Shown in pieces: positions 36,871 to 45,769 of a stretch of 64,000 bases of DNA. This DNA comes from Hyphomicrobiaceae bacterium (GTDB lineage: Bacteria > Pseudomonadota > Alphaproteobacteria > Rhizobiales > Aestuariivirgaceae), in assembly GCA_900298995.1 (NCBI GenBank), contig OMIC01000029.1, forward strand, positions 39,505-103,504. The letters run 5' to 3'. The position numbers were made by a program, and so were the translations under genes. The notes beneath the pieces were generated by a model. That model did no database searches. It saw only the letters and a program-made list of their open reading frames with translations, and was not told the origin of the DNA. Numbering within the stretch: position 1 is the first letter of the stretch; every line of letters starts with the position of its first letter.

Positions 36871-37586
36871 TCGGATCGCCGCTTGCGGGCCACATCCGCC
36901 CTGCCGCCAACAGCGAGCCCCGCCGCGACGGTCGGCCGGTCGACATGATCATCCTCCACTATACCGGCATGGACAGTGCTGCTGCAGCCTGCGATCTGCT
37001 GTGCAGCCCGCACGGGCAGGTCTCCTGCCACTATCTCGTCGATGAGGAGGGTGGCATCATCCAGATGGTTGGCGAGGAAAAGCGTGCCTGGCACGCCGGG
37101 GTCTCCGCCTGGCAGGGCGAGACCGATACCAATTCCCGGTCCATCGGCATCGAGATCCAGAACCCGGGCCATGGTCCTCGCTATCGCGATTTCCCCGCAA
37201 GCCAGATGGAGGCGGTGGCGGCCCTGTGCCGGGACATCTCTTCCCGCCATGCGATACCGCCGCGCCATGTGCTGGCTCATTCGGATGTGGCTCCGGGCCG
37301 CAAGATCGACCCCGGCGAGCGCTTCGACTGGGCGTTCCTGCACCGGCTTGGCGTGGGTCACTGGGTTCCGCCTGCGGCGCTGGACCCCATCCCGCTGCAG
37401 GGAGCCGCCCTCAGCCGGTTCCAGACGCTGCTCGCCGGGTATGGCTATGGCCTTGCGGTGACCGGATTGGTGGATGATCAGACGCGGCGGGTGACGGATG
37501 CCTTCACGCGGCATTTTCGTCCGGACCACGTGACGGACACGCCGGATCTGTCGGCGCTTGCAACTGCGGAACGGCTGACCGCCTGA
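36867..37586 (+). CDS. N-acetylmuramoyl-L-alanine amidase (Amidase_2, AmiD/AmpD-like)
   Basis: Zinc amidase cleaving the bond between N-acetylmuramic acid and L-alanine. The 239-residue protein has zinc ligands in IILHYTGM and in HSDVAPGRKIDPG, and the family WHAGVSAW segment. A C-terminal helical region (PLQGAALSRFQTLLAGYGYG) resembles a peptidoglycan-binding domain. No signal peptide is seen, which favours a cytoplasmic AmpD-like recycling role. Coupled by ATGA overlap to the upstream TerB-J gene. Confidence 0.88.
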   Translation: MIGSPLAGHIRPAANSEPRRDGRPVDMIILHYTGMDSAAAACDLLCSPHGQVSCHYLVDEEGGIIQMVGEEKRAWHAGVSAWQGETDTNSRSIGIEIQNPGHGPRYRDFPASQMEAVAALCRDISSRHAIPPRHVLAHSDVAPGRKIDPGERFDWAFLHRLGVGHWVPPAALDPIPLQGAALSRFQTLLAGYGYGLAVTGLVDDQTRRVTDAFTRHFRPDHVTDTPDLSALATAERLTA

Positions 37587-37587
37587 A

Positions 37588-38052
37588 TCAGCCCTTGCTG
37601 CACAGGTCGATCAGCCCCGCCACATCGGCTGAATAAAGCGGGAAAACCAGCGTGTGCCGGCCGATCTCGATGGACAGGCGGTCCGCATCCCGCATCGCGG
37701 CCAGAACCGGGTGGGTGGCGGGCATCTCGACTTCGATCACCGCCGCTGCCCCGCCAGCCGCGACATCCAGCTTGCCCCGGAACGTGACCGTCTCGGACCC
37801 GGCAGAGACCTTCAGCGCAACCTCCCGCGCCTTGAGTTTGCTCAGTTCCTCGGCTGGCCGCTGCAGGTAGAGATTGACCATGCCCTTCTTCAGCGGGCAC
37901 CACAGGCTCACCCCGACGTCGTCAGTGTCGGGAACGCCGAAGATCAGATAGGCCTCCTCTGATCCCGCATCGAGCAGCCATTCGCGCTCCTGCGCATGGG
38001 CGGACACGGCGAACCAGCCCAGCAAGACGAGATAGACAATGGAACGGAGCAT
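37588..38052 (-). CDS. Exported hypothetical protein
   Basis: A 154-residue protein with a signal peptide (SIVYLVLLGWFAVSAHA) and a mixed alpha/beta body with two Cys (SLWCPLKK and IDLCSKG) that could form a disulphide. I do not recognise the family. It is convergent with the amidase, with one base between the stops, and is the first of three genes lying between the amidase and rnpB, a position where relatives usually have none of these. Confidence 0.65.
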   Translation of the reverse strand: MLRSIVYLVLLGWFAVSAHAQEREWLLDAGSEEAYLIFGVPDTDDVGVSLWCPLKKGMVNLYLQRPAEELSKLKAREVALKVSAGSETVTFRGKLDVAAGGAAAVIEVEMPATHPVLAAMRDADRLSIEIGRHTLVFPLYSADVAGLIDLCSKG

Positions 38053-38209
38053 GGATCGGGAACCTGTAGAAGACGAGCCTGTCTATCGGGTCTTCCGGGG
38101 CCGGGGAAGGGCCAATCTTCGGGCCCATGGAGCCTGCTTGCCGAGCTATCCGCATCGTCGGTATTAGGTTAGGCTCGACCGCGTCATCGTGATGGACAGG
38201 GAAGGCGTC

Positions 38210-38872
38210 ATGGCAGATCGAGCGCCCATCTACCGGCTGTACTGGGATCGCGGCAGCGCCAACATGGCGCCCCATGCCGTCCTGCACGAGATCGGCTGTC
38301 CCTTCGAGCTGGTGCGCGTGGACGGATCGAAGGGTGAGAACCGCTCGGCGGCCTATCTGGCCCTCAATCCGCACCACCGGGTTCCGACCCTCGTTCATGG
38401 CGACCGCGTCATGTATGAGGCGGCTGCGATCGTCCTCTACCTGTGTGAAAATCATCCGCAAGCGGGGCTCATGCCCGCTGTCGGAGCTCCCGGGCGCCAC
38501 CTGTTCCTGCAATGGCTGTTCTATTTCACCAACACGCTGCAGGAGGAACTGCAGCACTGGTGGCATGCCGACAATTACATTGATGATCCCGCCGCTCGGC
38601 AAGAGCTGAAAGCCGTTGCAGAACGCCGTCTTGGCGTCATGTTCTCAAAAATTGATTCAACGCTGGCCGCGGATGGTCCCTACATGCTGGGGCCGGTCTT
38701 CACCGCCGCTGATCTCTATCTGGTCATGCTCTGCCGCTGGACGCGGGGCATGGCGCGGCCGGCCACAAGCTATCCGCATATCGGCCAGCTGGTGGGACTC
38801 GTCACGGCGCGTCCCGCCTGGGCGGCCATGATGCGGGACGAAGGCATTGACTGGGAGGACACCGACGCATGA
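38210..38872 (+). CDS. Glutathione S-transferase family protein
   Basis: A 220-residue GST-fold protein: N-terminal thioredoxin-like domain with the cis-Pro in HRVPTLVH and the acidic residue in MYEAAAIVLYLCENH, then a helical domain with MLGPVFTAADLYLVML. AGGGAAGG lies ahead of the ATG at 38210. Its stop overlaps the start of the amidohydrolase gene (ATGA), so the two are probably expressed together, perhaps in processing of an organic compound. Substrate unknown. Confidence 0.87.
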   Translation: MADRAPIYRLYWDRGSANMAPHAVLHEIGCPFELVRVDGSKGENRSAAYLALNPHHRVPTLVHGDRVMYEAAAIVLYLCENHPQAGLMPAVGAPGRHLFLQWLFYFTNTLQEELQHWWHADNYIDDPAARQELKAVAERRLGVMFSKIDSTLAADGPYMLGPVFTAADLYLVMLCRWTRGMARPATSYPHIGQLVGLVTARPAWAAMMRDEGIDWEDTDA

Positions 38873-40533
38873 CTGCCTCGCTCATCATCACCGGCGGACG
38901 ATCGCTCACCATGGATCCGGCGCGCCCGCGGGCCGAGGCCGTGGCGGTTTCTGGCAACCGCATCCTGCGGGTGGGCAGCCACGCCGACGTCATGGCCGAG
39001 AAGGGTGCCGGCACCCGCGTCATCGACGCAGCGGGGGGCAGTATCATTCCAGGCTTCGTCGAAGCCCACATGCATCTCTTTGCGGGCGCGGCGGAACTCG
39101 GCCATCTGCAGCTCTTCGGCACGCGTGGCATTGCTGAGCTGCGGTCCCGCATCGAAAGCTACATCCGCGCCAATCCCGGCGACGACCTGATCATCGGCGA
39201 GCAGGCCGACTATGTGATCATCGGCGAGCATGAACCGCTCTCGCGCCATCACCTCGATTCCATTCTCCGTGACCGGCCGATCCTGGTCTTTTCGCCCGAT
39301 CACCACACCGCCTGGGCCAATACCATCGCGCTCGAGAAGGCGGGCCTCCTGAAGGGCCGCAAGCTGGGCCCCGGCAATGAGATCGTCATGGGTGATGATG
39401 GTCTGGCTCAGGGAGAGTTGCGGGAGGGCGAGGCGATTGATCCCGTGCGGTCGCTCTCCAGCAAGGGCATGCGCGACCGGCTCGGGCTGGTCACCGGCGG
39501 CGAGCCGGAGCCTTATCCCGGCAAGGCCGATTTCGAGACCGATCTGGAAACCCTGCGCCGTGGGCTGGCGCACGCCGCCGCCCATGGCATCACGTTCATC
39601 CAGAACATGGACGGCAATCTTTACACGCTTGAACTGCTTGAGGAATTGCACAGGCGCGGAGATCTCACCGCGCGCGTCAGGGTTCCCTTCCACTTCAAGA
39701 ACTCCATGGACATTTCCATCCTCGAGAAGGCCTCCATGATGGCGGCGCGCTACCGCTCCGACATGCTGTCCTCCGGTTTCGTGAAACTGTTCATGGATGG
39801 TGTGGTCGATTCCGGCACGGCTGTCATGGTGGACGACTATGCCGATCGGCCCGGTTGGCGCGGCGAACCGTTGTTCGAGCCCCGGCGCTTTGCCGAGATC
39901 GCCGTTGAGGCTGACCGGCGGGGTCTCCAGATCGCAGTCCACGCCATAGGCGACGGCGCAGTGCGGATCGTGCTCGATGGCTATGAGGCGGCGCTCAGGG
40001 CCAATGGACGGCGCGACTCGCGACACCGCGTCGAGCATGTCGAGGTCATCCACCCCGGCGACATTCCGCGCTTTGCCGAACTGGGTGTGCTCGCGTCGAT
40101 GCAGCCGCCGCATCCGCCCGGCAATCATGGGCTGCCGCTCGAACCCTATCTCTCGCGCATCGGCGAGGCCCGCTGGGCCCATGCCTTCGCCTGGAAGGCC
40201 CTGCGGCAGGCCGGCGCGCGGCTCGTCTTCGGCACCGACTGGCCGGTTTCCGACGTCGACCCGCTGTGGTCGCTGCAATCGGCCATGACCCGCGGCCGCT
40301 GGAACAACGCCATGCCCGACAACCGGCAGACACTGGCTCAGGCGCTCCACGCCTATACGGCCGACGGCGCCTATGCCGGGTTCATGGAGGACAAGACCGG
40401 CGTATTGAAGGAGGGCATGCTGGCCGACATCTGCGTTCTCCCCGTGGACCTGGAGATGGCCGACCCCGGTGCCTTCAGGGGCATCGCGCCGCGCATGACG
40501 GTGTGCGACGGACGCGTGGTATTCGAGAAGTAG
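38869..40533 (+). CDS. Amidohydrolase family protein (Amidohydro_3, YtcJ-like)
   Basis: A 554-residue metal-dependent hydrolase with the Amidohydro_3 layout: beta-sandwich ends (TASLIITGGRSLTMDPARP and VLPVDLEM) around a TIM barrel. Metal motifs visible are HMH in FVEAHMHLFAG, His in AVHAIGDGAVR, His in RHRVEHVEV and Asp in FGTDWPVSDVDP. YtcJ-like proteins hydrolyse amide or related bonds of poorly defined substrates. It is translationally coupled to the GST gene. No signal peptide. Confidence 0.88.
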   Translation: MTASLIITGGRSLTMDPARPRAEAVAVSGNRILRVGSHADVMAEKGAGTRVIDAAGGSIIPGFVEAHMHLFAGAAELGHLQLFGTRGIAELRSRIESYIRANPGDDLIIGEQADYVIIGEHEPLSRHHLDSILRDRPILVFSPDHHTAWANTIALEKAGLLKGRKLGPGNEIVMGDDGLAQGELREGEAIDPVRSLSSKGMRDRLGLVTGGEPEPYPGKADFETDLETLRRGLAHAAAHGITFIQNMDGNLYTLELLEELHRRGDLTARVRVPFHFKNSMDISILEKASMMAARYRSDMLSSGFVKLFMDGVVDSGTAVMVDDYADRPGWRGEPLFEPRRFAEIAVEADRRGLQIAVHAIGDGAVRIVLDGYEAALRANGRRDSRHRVEHVEVIHPGDIPRFAELGVLASMQPPHPPGNHGLPLEPYLSRIGEARWAHAFAWKALRQAGARLVFGTDWPVSDVDPLWSLQSAMTRGRWNNAMPDNRQTLAQALHAYTADGAYAGFMEDKTGVLKEGMLADICVLPVDLEMADPGAFRGIAPRMTVCDGRVVFEK

Positions 40534-40567
40534 GGCCAGCGCCGCGAGGCCAGGCAGGAGAGTCACG

Positions 40568-40636
40568 ATGTCAGGCAGCATCAGGAACGTCATGCCTGAC
40601 CATATGGCACAAAATAGGAAAAAAGTCAAGAAATAA
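40568..40636 (+). CDS. Possible 22-residue small ORF upstream of rnpB
   Basis: ATG at 40568 preceded by GGCAGGAG at good spacing opens a 22-codon frame ending at TAA (40634-40636). The peptide would begin MSGSIRNVMPDHMAQ and end in a basic run (NRKKVKK). The region is A/T-rich compared with its surroundings. An 8-base inverted repeat (GTCAGGCA 40570-40577, TGCCTGAC 40593-40600) lies inside it. It could be a real small protein, a leader peptide or chance; no homologue is known to me. Confidence 0.25.
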   Translation: MSGSIRNVMPDHMAQNRKKVKK

Positions 40637-40699
40637 GAATTCCGTCATTTCCGGCGGTCTGCGGTCTTTCCCGTTGCCAGCCGGGCTCCAACGCGGTCA

Positions 40700-40727
40700 T
40701 TGCCTTTCGCCGTACGATCGCCTACCT
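40700..40727 (+). promoter_or_regulatory. Candidate rnpB promoter
   Basis: TTGCCT (40700-40705) and CTACCT (40722-40727) are 16 bases apart and place a start site near 40734-40735, exactly where the P1 helix of RNase P RNA begins. The elements are imperfect but the position is convincing. Confidence 0.4.
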
Positions 40728-40734
40728 GCAGTAG

Positions 40735-41132
40735 GCCAGCTGGTCGGATGACCGCCGCCGCGACGCCCGAAAGGGTGCGGGGGAGGAAAGTCCGGGCTCC
40801 ATGGAAACACGGTGCCGGGTAACGCCCGGCGGGGGCGACCCCAGGGAAAGTGCCACAGAAAACAGACCGCGGCCCGGGCTTCGGCCTGGCGCAAGGGTGA
40901 AATGGTGCGGCAAGAGCGCACCGCGCCCTCAGCAATGAGGGCGGCAGGGCAAACCCCACCGGGAGCAAGACCGAATAGGGGTGACGCGGCGGCCGAGAGG
41001 CTGTCAGGGCCGTTTCCGGTCCAGTCGCCCGGGTAGGTTGCGAGAAGCGTCCGGCGACGGGCGTTCCAGATGAATGGTCATCCACTGCGGGGAAGCCCGC
41101 ACGGACAGAACCCGGCTTACAGACCGGCTGGC
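40735..41132 (+). ncRNA. rnpB: RNase P RNA, bacterial class A
   Basis: Catalytic RNA that matures the 5' ends of tRNAs. Conserved blocks are present in order: GAGGAAAGTCC (40783-40793), CCACAGAAA (from 40853), the GCAAGAGCGCACCG region (near 40909-40922) and ACAGAACCCGGCTTACAG near the 3' end. GCCAGCTGGTC (40735-40745) pairs with GACCGGCTGGC (41122-41132) to form P1, which sets both ends at about 398 bases. No intrinsic terminator was seen after it. Its place just before the dcw cluster is usual in Hyphomicrobiales. Confidence 0.95.
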
Positions 41133-41157
41133 ATTCTCCTCGGCGGACGGCGAAATC

Positions 41158-41172
41158 GAAACCATTTGTTAA
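41158..41172 (+). promoter_or_regulatory. CtrA-like site upstream of rsmH
   Basis: GAAACCATTTGTTAA fits TTAA-N7-TTAA with two mismatches in the left half-site. It shares the 12-base core AACCATTTGTTA with the site before ftsZ at 58887-58901. It lies 61 bases before the rsmH start. Confidence 0.35.
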
Positions 41173-41233
41173 GCAGGCTGGCGGCAATGTCGTCGGACGA
41201 TTAACGCCTTTTTCACCGTGACTTAGGCTTTCC

Positions 41234-42241
41234 ATGGCCGTCGCCCGCCCGACTGAGGACCGTCCCCATGTGCCGGTAATGCTGGCCGAGGTGCTGCATA
41301 CGCTCGCGCCGCGGGACGGGGCTGTCTATGTCGATGGCACGTTCGGGGCAGGCGGTTACAGCCGCGCCATTCTGTCAGCCGCCGATACGCGCGTGGTGGC
41401 GATCGACCGCGATCCGACGGCGATCCGCGCCGGCCAGGCGATGGTCGCGGAGTCTGGGGGCAGGCTCACGCTGGTCGAGGGCCGTTTCTCCGACATGGAA
41501 GCGCTTGTCGCGCAGGCAGGCGTTGCGGTGATCGACGGCGTGGTGCTCGACATCGGTGTGTCATCCATGCAGATCGACGATGCCGCGCGCGGCTTTTCCT
41601 TTCTCCGTGACGGACCGCTCGACATGCGGATGGGCGGCACCGGGCCGACGGCGGCGGATGCCGTGAACGGACTGCCGCAGGAAACGCTGAGCGACATCAT
41701 CCATGGTTTCGGCGAGGAGCCGCGCGCCCGCGCCATCGCCCGCGCCATCGTCGCGGCGCGCGCCGAGGCGCCGATCACCACGACGCTGGCGCTGGTGCGT
41801 GCCATCGAGCGGGTCACCGGCCGGCAGCGGCCAACCGATCGCATCCATCCTGCCACACGCACATTCCAGGCGCTGCGGATTCACGTGAACGGGGAACTCG
41901 AGGAGTTGACGCTCGCTCTCCCGGCGGCCGAGCGTCTGCTCAGCCCCGGCGGCCGACTCGTGGTCGTCACCTTCCATTCGCTCGAGGACCGGATCGTCAA
42001 GCAGTTCTTCGCCGCGCGCGCCGGCCGCCTGCCGTCGGGCTCGCGCCATCTGCCCGCCGCGGCGAAGGGACCGGACCCCAGCTTTGCGCTGCCCTTCAAG
42101 GGCCATCTTGGCGCTGCAGACTCCGAAGCTGCGGTCAATCCGCGTGCCCGCTCGGCCAAGCTGCGCGCCGGGATCCGCACTTCGGCTCCGCCCTTCGCGC
42201 GCACGGGTGGCGCCGGCGCCTTCCAGGGGACACGTCACTAG
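41234..42241 (+). CDS. rsmH: 16S rRNA (cytosine1402-N4)-methyltransferase RsmH
   Basis: SAM-dependent enzyme (formerly MraW) methylating C1402 of 16S rRNA in the P site. The 335-residue protein begins with [13 protein letters not shown] and has motif [16 protein letters not shown] and the family segments [16 protein letters not shown] and [16 protein letters not shown]. It is the first gene of the dcw cluster here because mraZ, usually just upstream, is absent: only 101 bases separate it from rnpB. ftsL starts on the base after its stop. Confidence 0.96.
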   Translation: MAVARPTEDRPHVPVMLAEVLHTLAPRDGAVYVDGTFGAGGYSRAILSAADTRVVAIDRDPTAIRAGQAMVAESGGRLTLVEGRFSDMEALVAQAGVAVIDGVVLDIGVSSMQIDDAARGFSFLRDGPLDMRMGGTGPTAADAVNGLPQETLSDIIHGFGEEPRARAIARAIVAARAEAPITTTLALVRAIERVTGRQRPTDRIHPATRTFQALRIHVNGELEELTLALPAAERLLSPGGRLVVVTFHSLEDRIVKQFFAARAGRLPSGSRHLPAAAKGPDPSFALPFKGHLGAADSEAAVNPRARSAKLRAGIRTSAPPFARTGGAGAFQGTRH

Positions 42242-42595
42242 ATGCACAAGTTTCTGAATTTCATCCTCGTCGTGACGCTCCTGGTGTCCGGGTTCATCGT
42301 CTACTCGCTCGAACACACCACGCGCGGGCTCGAGCGCGAGATCGCCCGCTCGCAGCGCGGCATCGACGAGGAGACCGAGAACATGCGCTTTCTGAACGCG
42401 GAGTGGTCGAGCCTCACGCGGCCCGACCGTCTGCGCGCGCTCGCCGCACAGCACCTCGGCCTCTCCACACTGAAGGCCTGGCAGATCGTGAAGATCGGCG
42501 ACATCGTCACGAAAGTGCCACCCGAACCCGTGATCAAACTTGAAGCGCAGGGGTCCGACCCCATTGGCTCCATCATCGGCAAGTATCAGCAATGA
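42242..42595 (+). CDS. ftsL: Cell division protein FtsL
   Basis: Small bitopic membrane protein that with FtsB and FtsQ activates septal peptidoglycan synthesis. The 117 residues comprise a short N-terminus, one membrane segment (FILVVTLLVSGFIVYSL) and a periplasmic coiled coil (EREIARSQRGIDEETENMRF) followed by RPDRLRALAAQHLGLST. Sequence is poorly conserved in this family, so the call rests on architecture and position between rsmH and ftsI. Its stop overlaps the ftsI start (ATGA). Confidence 0.88.
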   Translation: MHKFLNFILVVTLLVSGFIVYSLEHTTRGLEREIARSQRGIDEETENMRFLNAEWSSLTRPDRLRALAAQHLGLSTLKAWQIVKIGDIVTKVPPEPVIKLEAQGSDPIGSIIGKYQQ

Positions 42596-44301
42596 GCACG
42601 CAGCTTTCCATAACGCCGGTTGACGATCAGGCGCACCGTCGGCTGGCGGGCCAGAACCGGATCCGCCTGATCGGCATCTGCTTCACCGCAGCCTTTCTCG
42701 CCCTTGCCGGGCAGCTGGCTCACCTCACGTTGTTTCCCAAGCCCGATGACACCGCGGTCAGGCCCGTCGTCGAGGACCGCCTGCCGCGTCCCGACATCGT
42801 TGACCGCAACGGCGTGCTGCTGGCGACCGACGTTGCCGTCGCCTCGATCTTTGCCGATCCCTCCAAGATCATCGACATCGACGAGGCGGTGGAGCTGCTC
42901 ACCGCCACCATGCCCGATGTCAACGCGACGGAGCTGCGGCGCAAGCTCACCACCGCCAAGCGCTTCGCCTGGATCAAGCGTCAGGTCTCGCCAGAAGAGC
43001 GCGATGCCGTCTACAATCTCGGCATTCCCGGCGTCAGCTATGTGAACGAGCGCCGCCGCGTCTACCCGCAGGGCCGTCTCGGCGCGCATGTGACGGGCTA
43101 TGTCGATCTCGACAACAAGGGCATTGCGGGCATCGAGCAGTATCTCGACAACCAGGGTGCGATCTACACGGCCTCGCTGGCCGAGCCCACCGAACACCGC
43201 AGCGAGCCCGCGCAATTGTCGGTCGACATCCGGGTCCAGGCCGCGATGATCGAGGAGATTTCCAACGCCATCATCCAGTTCGGCGCGATTGCCGGCGGCG
43301 GCATCGTCATGAATGTCAAGACCGGCGAAATTCTGTCGCTGGTCTCGCTGCCGGATTTCAATCCGAACCAGGAAAAGAAGAACTTCACCCGCGATCAGCA
43401 GAACCGCATGACCAGCGGCGTCTATGAGCTGGGCTCGGTGATCAAGGCCGTCACCTTCGCCATGGCGCTCGATTACGGCACGGCGACGCTCGAGAGCCGC
43501 TTCGACGCACGCTTCCCGCTGGTGATCGGCAGTGCACGGATCAGTGACTTCCACGCCCAGCGCCGGGTTCTCACCTTGCCGGAGGTGTTCACGAATTCCT
43601 CCAACATCGGCACGGCGCGCATGGCGCTGGAGGTGGGTACCGAGCGCCACCAGGCCTTTCTGCGCCGCGTCGGCCTGTTCGACCGCCTGCAGACCGAGCT
43701 GCCGGAAAGCGCCAAGCCCCTCCTGCCGCGCCGCTGGAGCAAGCTCGCCACGGCAACGGCAGCCTTTGGTCACGGCTTCGCCGTGCAGCCGCTGCAGGGT
43801 GCCGCCGTGGTCGCCGGCCTGATCAATGGCGGGCATCTGATCACGCCCACCCTGCTGCGCCGCAACGAGCAGGAGGCGCTGGCCATGTCCACGGCCATCG
43901 TCAAGCCGGAAACCAGCGCCACGCTGCGCTATCTGTTCCGGCTGAACGCCACCGAAGGCTCGGCGTCCAAGGCAGATGTGGTGGGCTACCGCGTCGGCGG
44001 CAAGACGGGCACCGCCGAGAAGGTGGTCAACGGGCGCTATTCCAAGGAACGCCGCCTGGCCTCCTTCATCGGCGCCTTCCCGATGGATGACCCGCAATAT
44101 CTCGTGCTGGTGATGCTGGACGAGCCCAAAGCCACGAAGGACACCTATGGTTTCGCCACCGCCGGCTGGAACGCCGTGCCGACGGCGGGCAAGATCATCG
44201 AGCGCATTGCCCCGATGCTGGGCGTCGAACCGGTGTTCACGCCGGACGATCTCGAGAAGCTCGCAAAGCTCGAAGCCAAAGAGAAGAGCAAGAAGGACTG
44301 A
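42592..44301 (+). CDS. ftsI: Septal peptidoglycan transpeptidase FtsI (PBP3)
   Basis: Class B penicillin-binding protein that cross-links septal peptidoglycan with FtsW. The 569-residue protein has an N-terminal membrane anchor (about residues 22-45), a dimerisation region (RPDIVDRNGVLLATDV) and the transpeptidase domain with SVIK (active Ser282, Lys285), SSN in TNSSNIGTARMA, and KTGTAEK. Length is normal. It is coupled to ftsL by ATGA overlap and followed by murE. Confidence 0.95.
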   Translation: MSTQLSITPVDDQAHRRLAGQNRIRLIGICFTAAFLALAGQLAHLTLFPKPDDTAVRPVVEDRLPRPDIVDRNGVLLATDVAVASIFADPSKIIDIDEAVELLTATMPDVNATELRRKLTTAKRFAWIKRQVSPEERDAVYNLGIPGVSYVNERRRVYPQGRLGAHVTGYVDLDNKGIAGIEQYLDNQGAIYTASLAEPTEHRSEPAQLSVDIRVQAAMIEEISNAIIQFGAIAGGGIVMNVKTGEILSLVSLPDFNPNQEKKNFTRDQQNRMTSGVYELGSVIKAVTFAMALDYGTATLESRFDARFPLVIGSARISDFHAQRRVLTLPEVFTNSSNIGTARMALEVGTERHQAFLRRVGLFDRLQTELPESAKPLLPRRWSKLATATAAFGHGFAVQPLQGAAVVAGLINGGHLITPTLLRRNEQEALAMSTAIVKPETSATLRYLFRLNATEGSASKADVVGYRVGGKTGTAEKVVNGRYSKERRLASFIGAFPMDDPQYLVLVMLDEPKATKDTYGFATAGWNAVPTAGKIIERIAPMLGVEPVFTPDDLEKLAKLEAKEKSKKD

Positions 44302-44308
44302 CGGGCCG

Positions 44309-45769
44309 TTGAGCAGGACCCTGGGGGAACTGATTGCAGGCGAGGCCGCGCTGCCGCAGGGCGGTGCCTCCTTGCGCATTGAGGGGCTTGCTGCCGACAG
44401 TCGGGAGGTGAGGCCCGGCTTCGTCTTTGCCGCCTTGCCGGGAACCCAGGCCGATGGCGCGCGTTTCATTCCACAGGCGATCGCGGCAGGCGCTGTGGCG
44501 ATCATTGCGGGCGAGGGTGTTCAGGCGGCGGGTCTACCCGTCATAGCCAGCGCCAATCCGCGCCGTCTCTATGCGCGCATGGCCGCGCGCTTCTTCGGCG
44601 CGCAGCCCGACGTGGTGGTGGCGGTCACCGGCACCAGCGGGAAGACTTCGGTTGCAAGCTTCGTGCGCGAGATCTGGACGGCGCTCGGCCTGCGCGCGGC
44701 CAGCCTCGGAACCGTCGGCGCGGTGTCGCCCGCTGGCGCCATCGCGCTGGAACACACGACGCCGGACGCGATGACCCTCCAGCGCATCGCCGCGGACTTT
44801 GCCGCCGAGGGGGTCAGCCATCTCGCCATCGAGGCCTCGAGCCATGGTCTCGACCAGTTTCGTCTCGACGGCTTGCGAATCTCTGCCGCTGGCTTCACCA
44901 ACCTGTCGCATGACCATCTCGACTACCATCCCTCCGTCGAAGCCTATTTCAATGCCAAGATGCGCCTCTTCGAGGACCTTCTCGCGCCGGGGGGCGCTGC
45001 CGTGATCAATGCCGATGGCGAGCATGGCGGCGAGGTGATCCGCCGTGCCGCCGCGCGCGGCCTCCGGGTATGGAGCGTCGGGCGCCGGGGCGAAGCCATC
45101 CGGCTCTGCGACGTGACGCGCGGCGCGGCCGGTCAGCAGGTCGAGATCGAGATGGCCGGCAAGCGCTGGTCGTTCATGCTGCCTCTGGTCGGTGATTTTC
45201 AGGTGTCCAACGCGCTCGTCGCGGCTGGGCTGGTGATGTCCACCGGTGGCGATCCCGCCCGTGTCGTCACGGCGCTGGAAGGTCTCAGGGGAGCCCGTGG
45301 CAGGCTGGAACTGGTGGGGCGCAGCACATCCGGCGCGCCGGTCTTCGTCGACTATGCCCACAAGCCCGATGCGCTCGAGAATGCGCTCGCCTCGCTCCGT
45401 CCCTATGCGGCGGGGCGCCTCGTGGTGGTTTTCGGATGCGGCGGCGACCGCGACCGGGCGAAGCGGCCGCTGATGGGCGCTATTGCCGCGCGCCTCGCGG
45501 ACAAGGTCTATGTCACCGATGACAATCCGCGCAGCGAGGATCCCTCGGCGATCCGGGCGGCGATCCTGGCGGCCGCGCCGGGCGCCACCGAAATCGGCAG
45601 CCGCGCCGGGGCCATTCGCGCCGCCATCGCCGATCTGGGTCCGGGCGATGTGCTCGTCGTCGCGGGCAAGGGCCACGAAGAGGGCCAGAAGATCGGCAAG
45701 CAGATCCTGCCATTCAGTGACCATGCGGCGGTTCTCGCCGCGATCGAGGGACGTGACTATCATGGCTGA
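44309..45769 (+). CDS. murE: UDP-MurNAc-L-Ala-D-Glu:meso-diaminopimelate ligase
   Basis: Mur ligase adding the third residue of the peptidoglycan stem. The 486-residue protein has the ATP motif TGTSGKTSVASF and the DNPR motif (VTDDNPRSEDP) that marks meso-diaminopimelate specificity. The frame is open far upstream inside ftsI, but the conserved N-terminus starts at the TTG at 44309 (MSRTLGELIAGEA), seven bases after the ftsI stop. It overlaps murF by eight bases. Confidence 0.95.
   Translation: MSRTLGELIAGEAALPQGGASLRIEGLAADSREVRPGFVFAALPGTQADGARFIPQAIAAGAVAIIAGEGVQAAGLPVIASANPRRLYARMAARFFGAQPDVVVAVTGTSGKTSVASFVREIWTALGLRAASLGTVGAVSPAGAIALEHTTPDAMTLQRIAADFAAEGVSHLAIEASSHGLDQFRLDGLRISAAGFTNLSHDHLDYHPSVEAYFNAKMRLFEDLLAPGGAAVINADGEHGGEVIRRAAARGLRVWSVGRRGEAIRLCDVTRGAAGQQVEIEMAGKRWSFMLPLVGDFQVSNALVAAGLVMSTGGDPARVVTALEGLRGARGRLELVGRSTSGAPVFVDYAHKPDALENALASLRPYAAGRLVVVFGCGGDRDRAKRPLMGAIAARLADKVYVTDDNPRSEDPSAIRAAILAAAPGATEIGSRAGAIRAAIADLGPGDVLVVAGKGHEEGQKIGKQILPFSDHAAVLAAIEGRDYHG

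Noticed and set aside
40570..40600. Inverted repeat GTCAGGCA...TGCCTGAC as terminator of the amidohydrolase operon.
   Set aside because: The 15-base loop and lack of a following T-run do not fit an intrinsic terminator; kept only as a note within the small ORF.
38770..40629. A 619-codon frame antisense to the amidohydrolase.
   Set aside because: The plus strand shows clear metal-binding motifs; the antisense product has no recognisable domain.
41191..41205. A second TTAA (GATTAACGCC) before rsmH as another CtrA site.
   Set aside because: No partner half-site at the 7-base spacing and no shared core with the ftsZ site.
42586..44505. A 639-codon frame antisense to ftsI and murE.
   Set aside because: Shadow of ftsI, which carries SVIK, SSN and KTG motifs and lies in a coupled operon.
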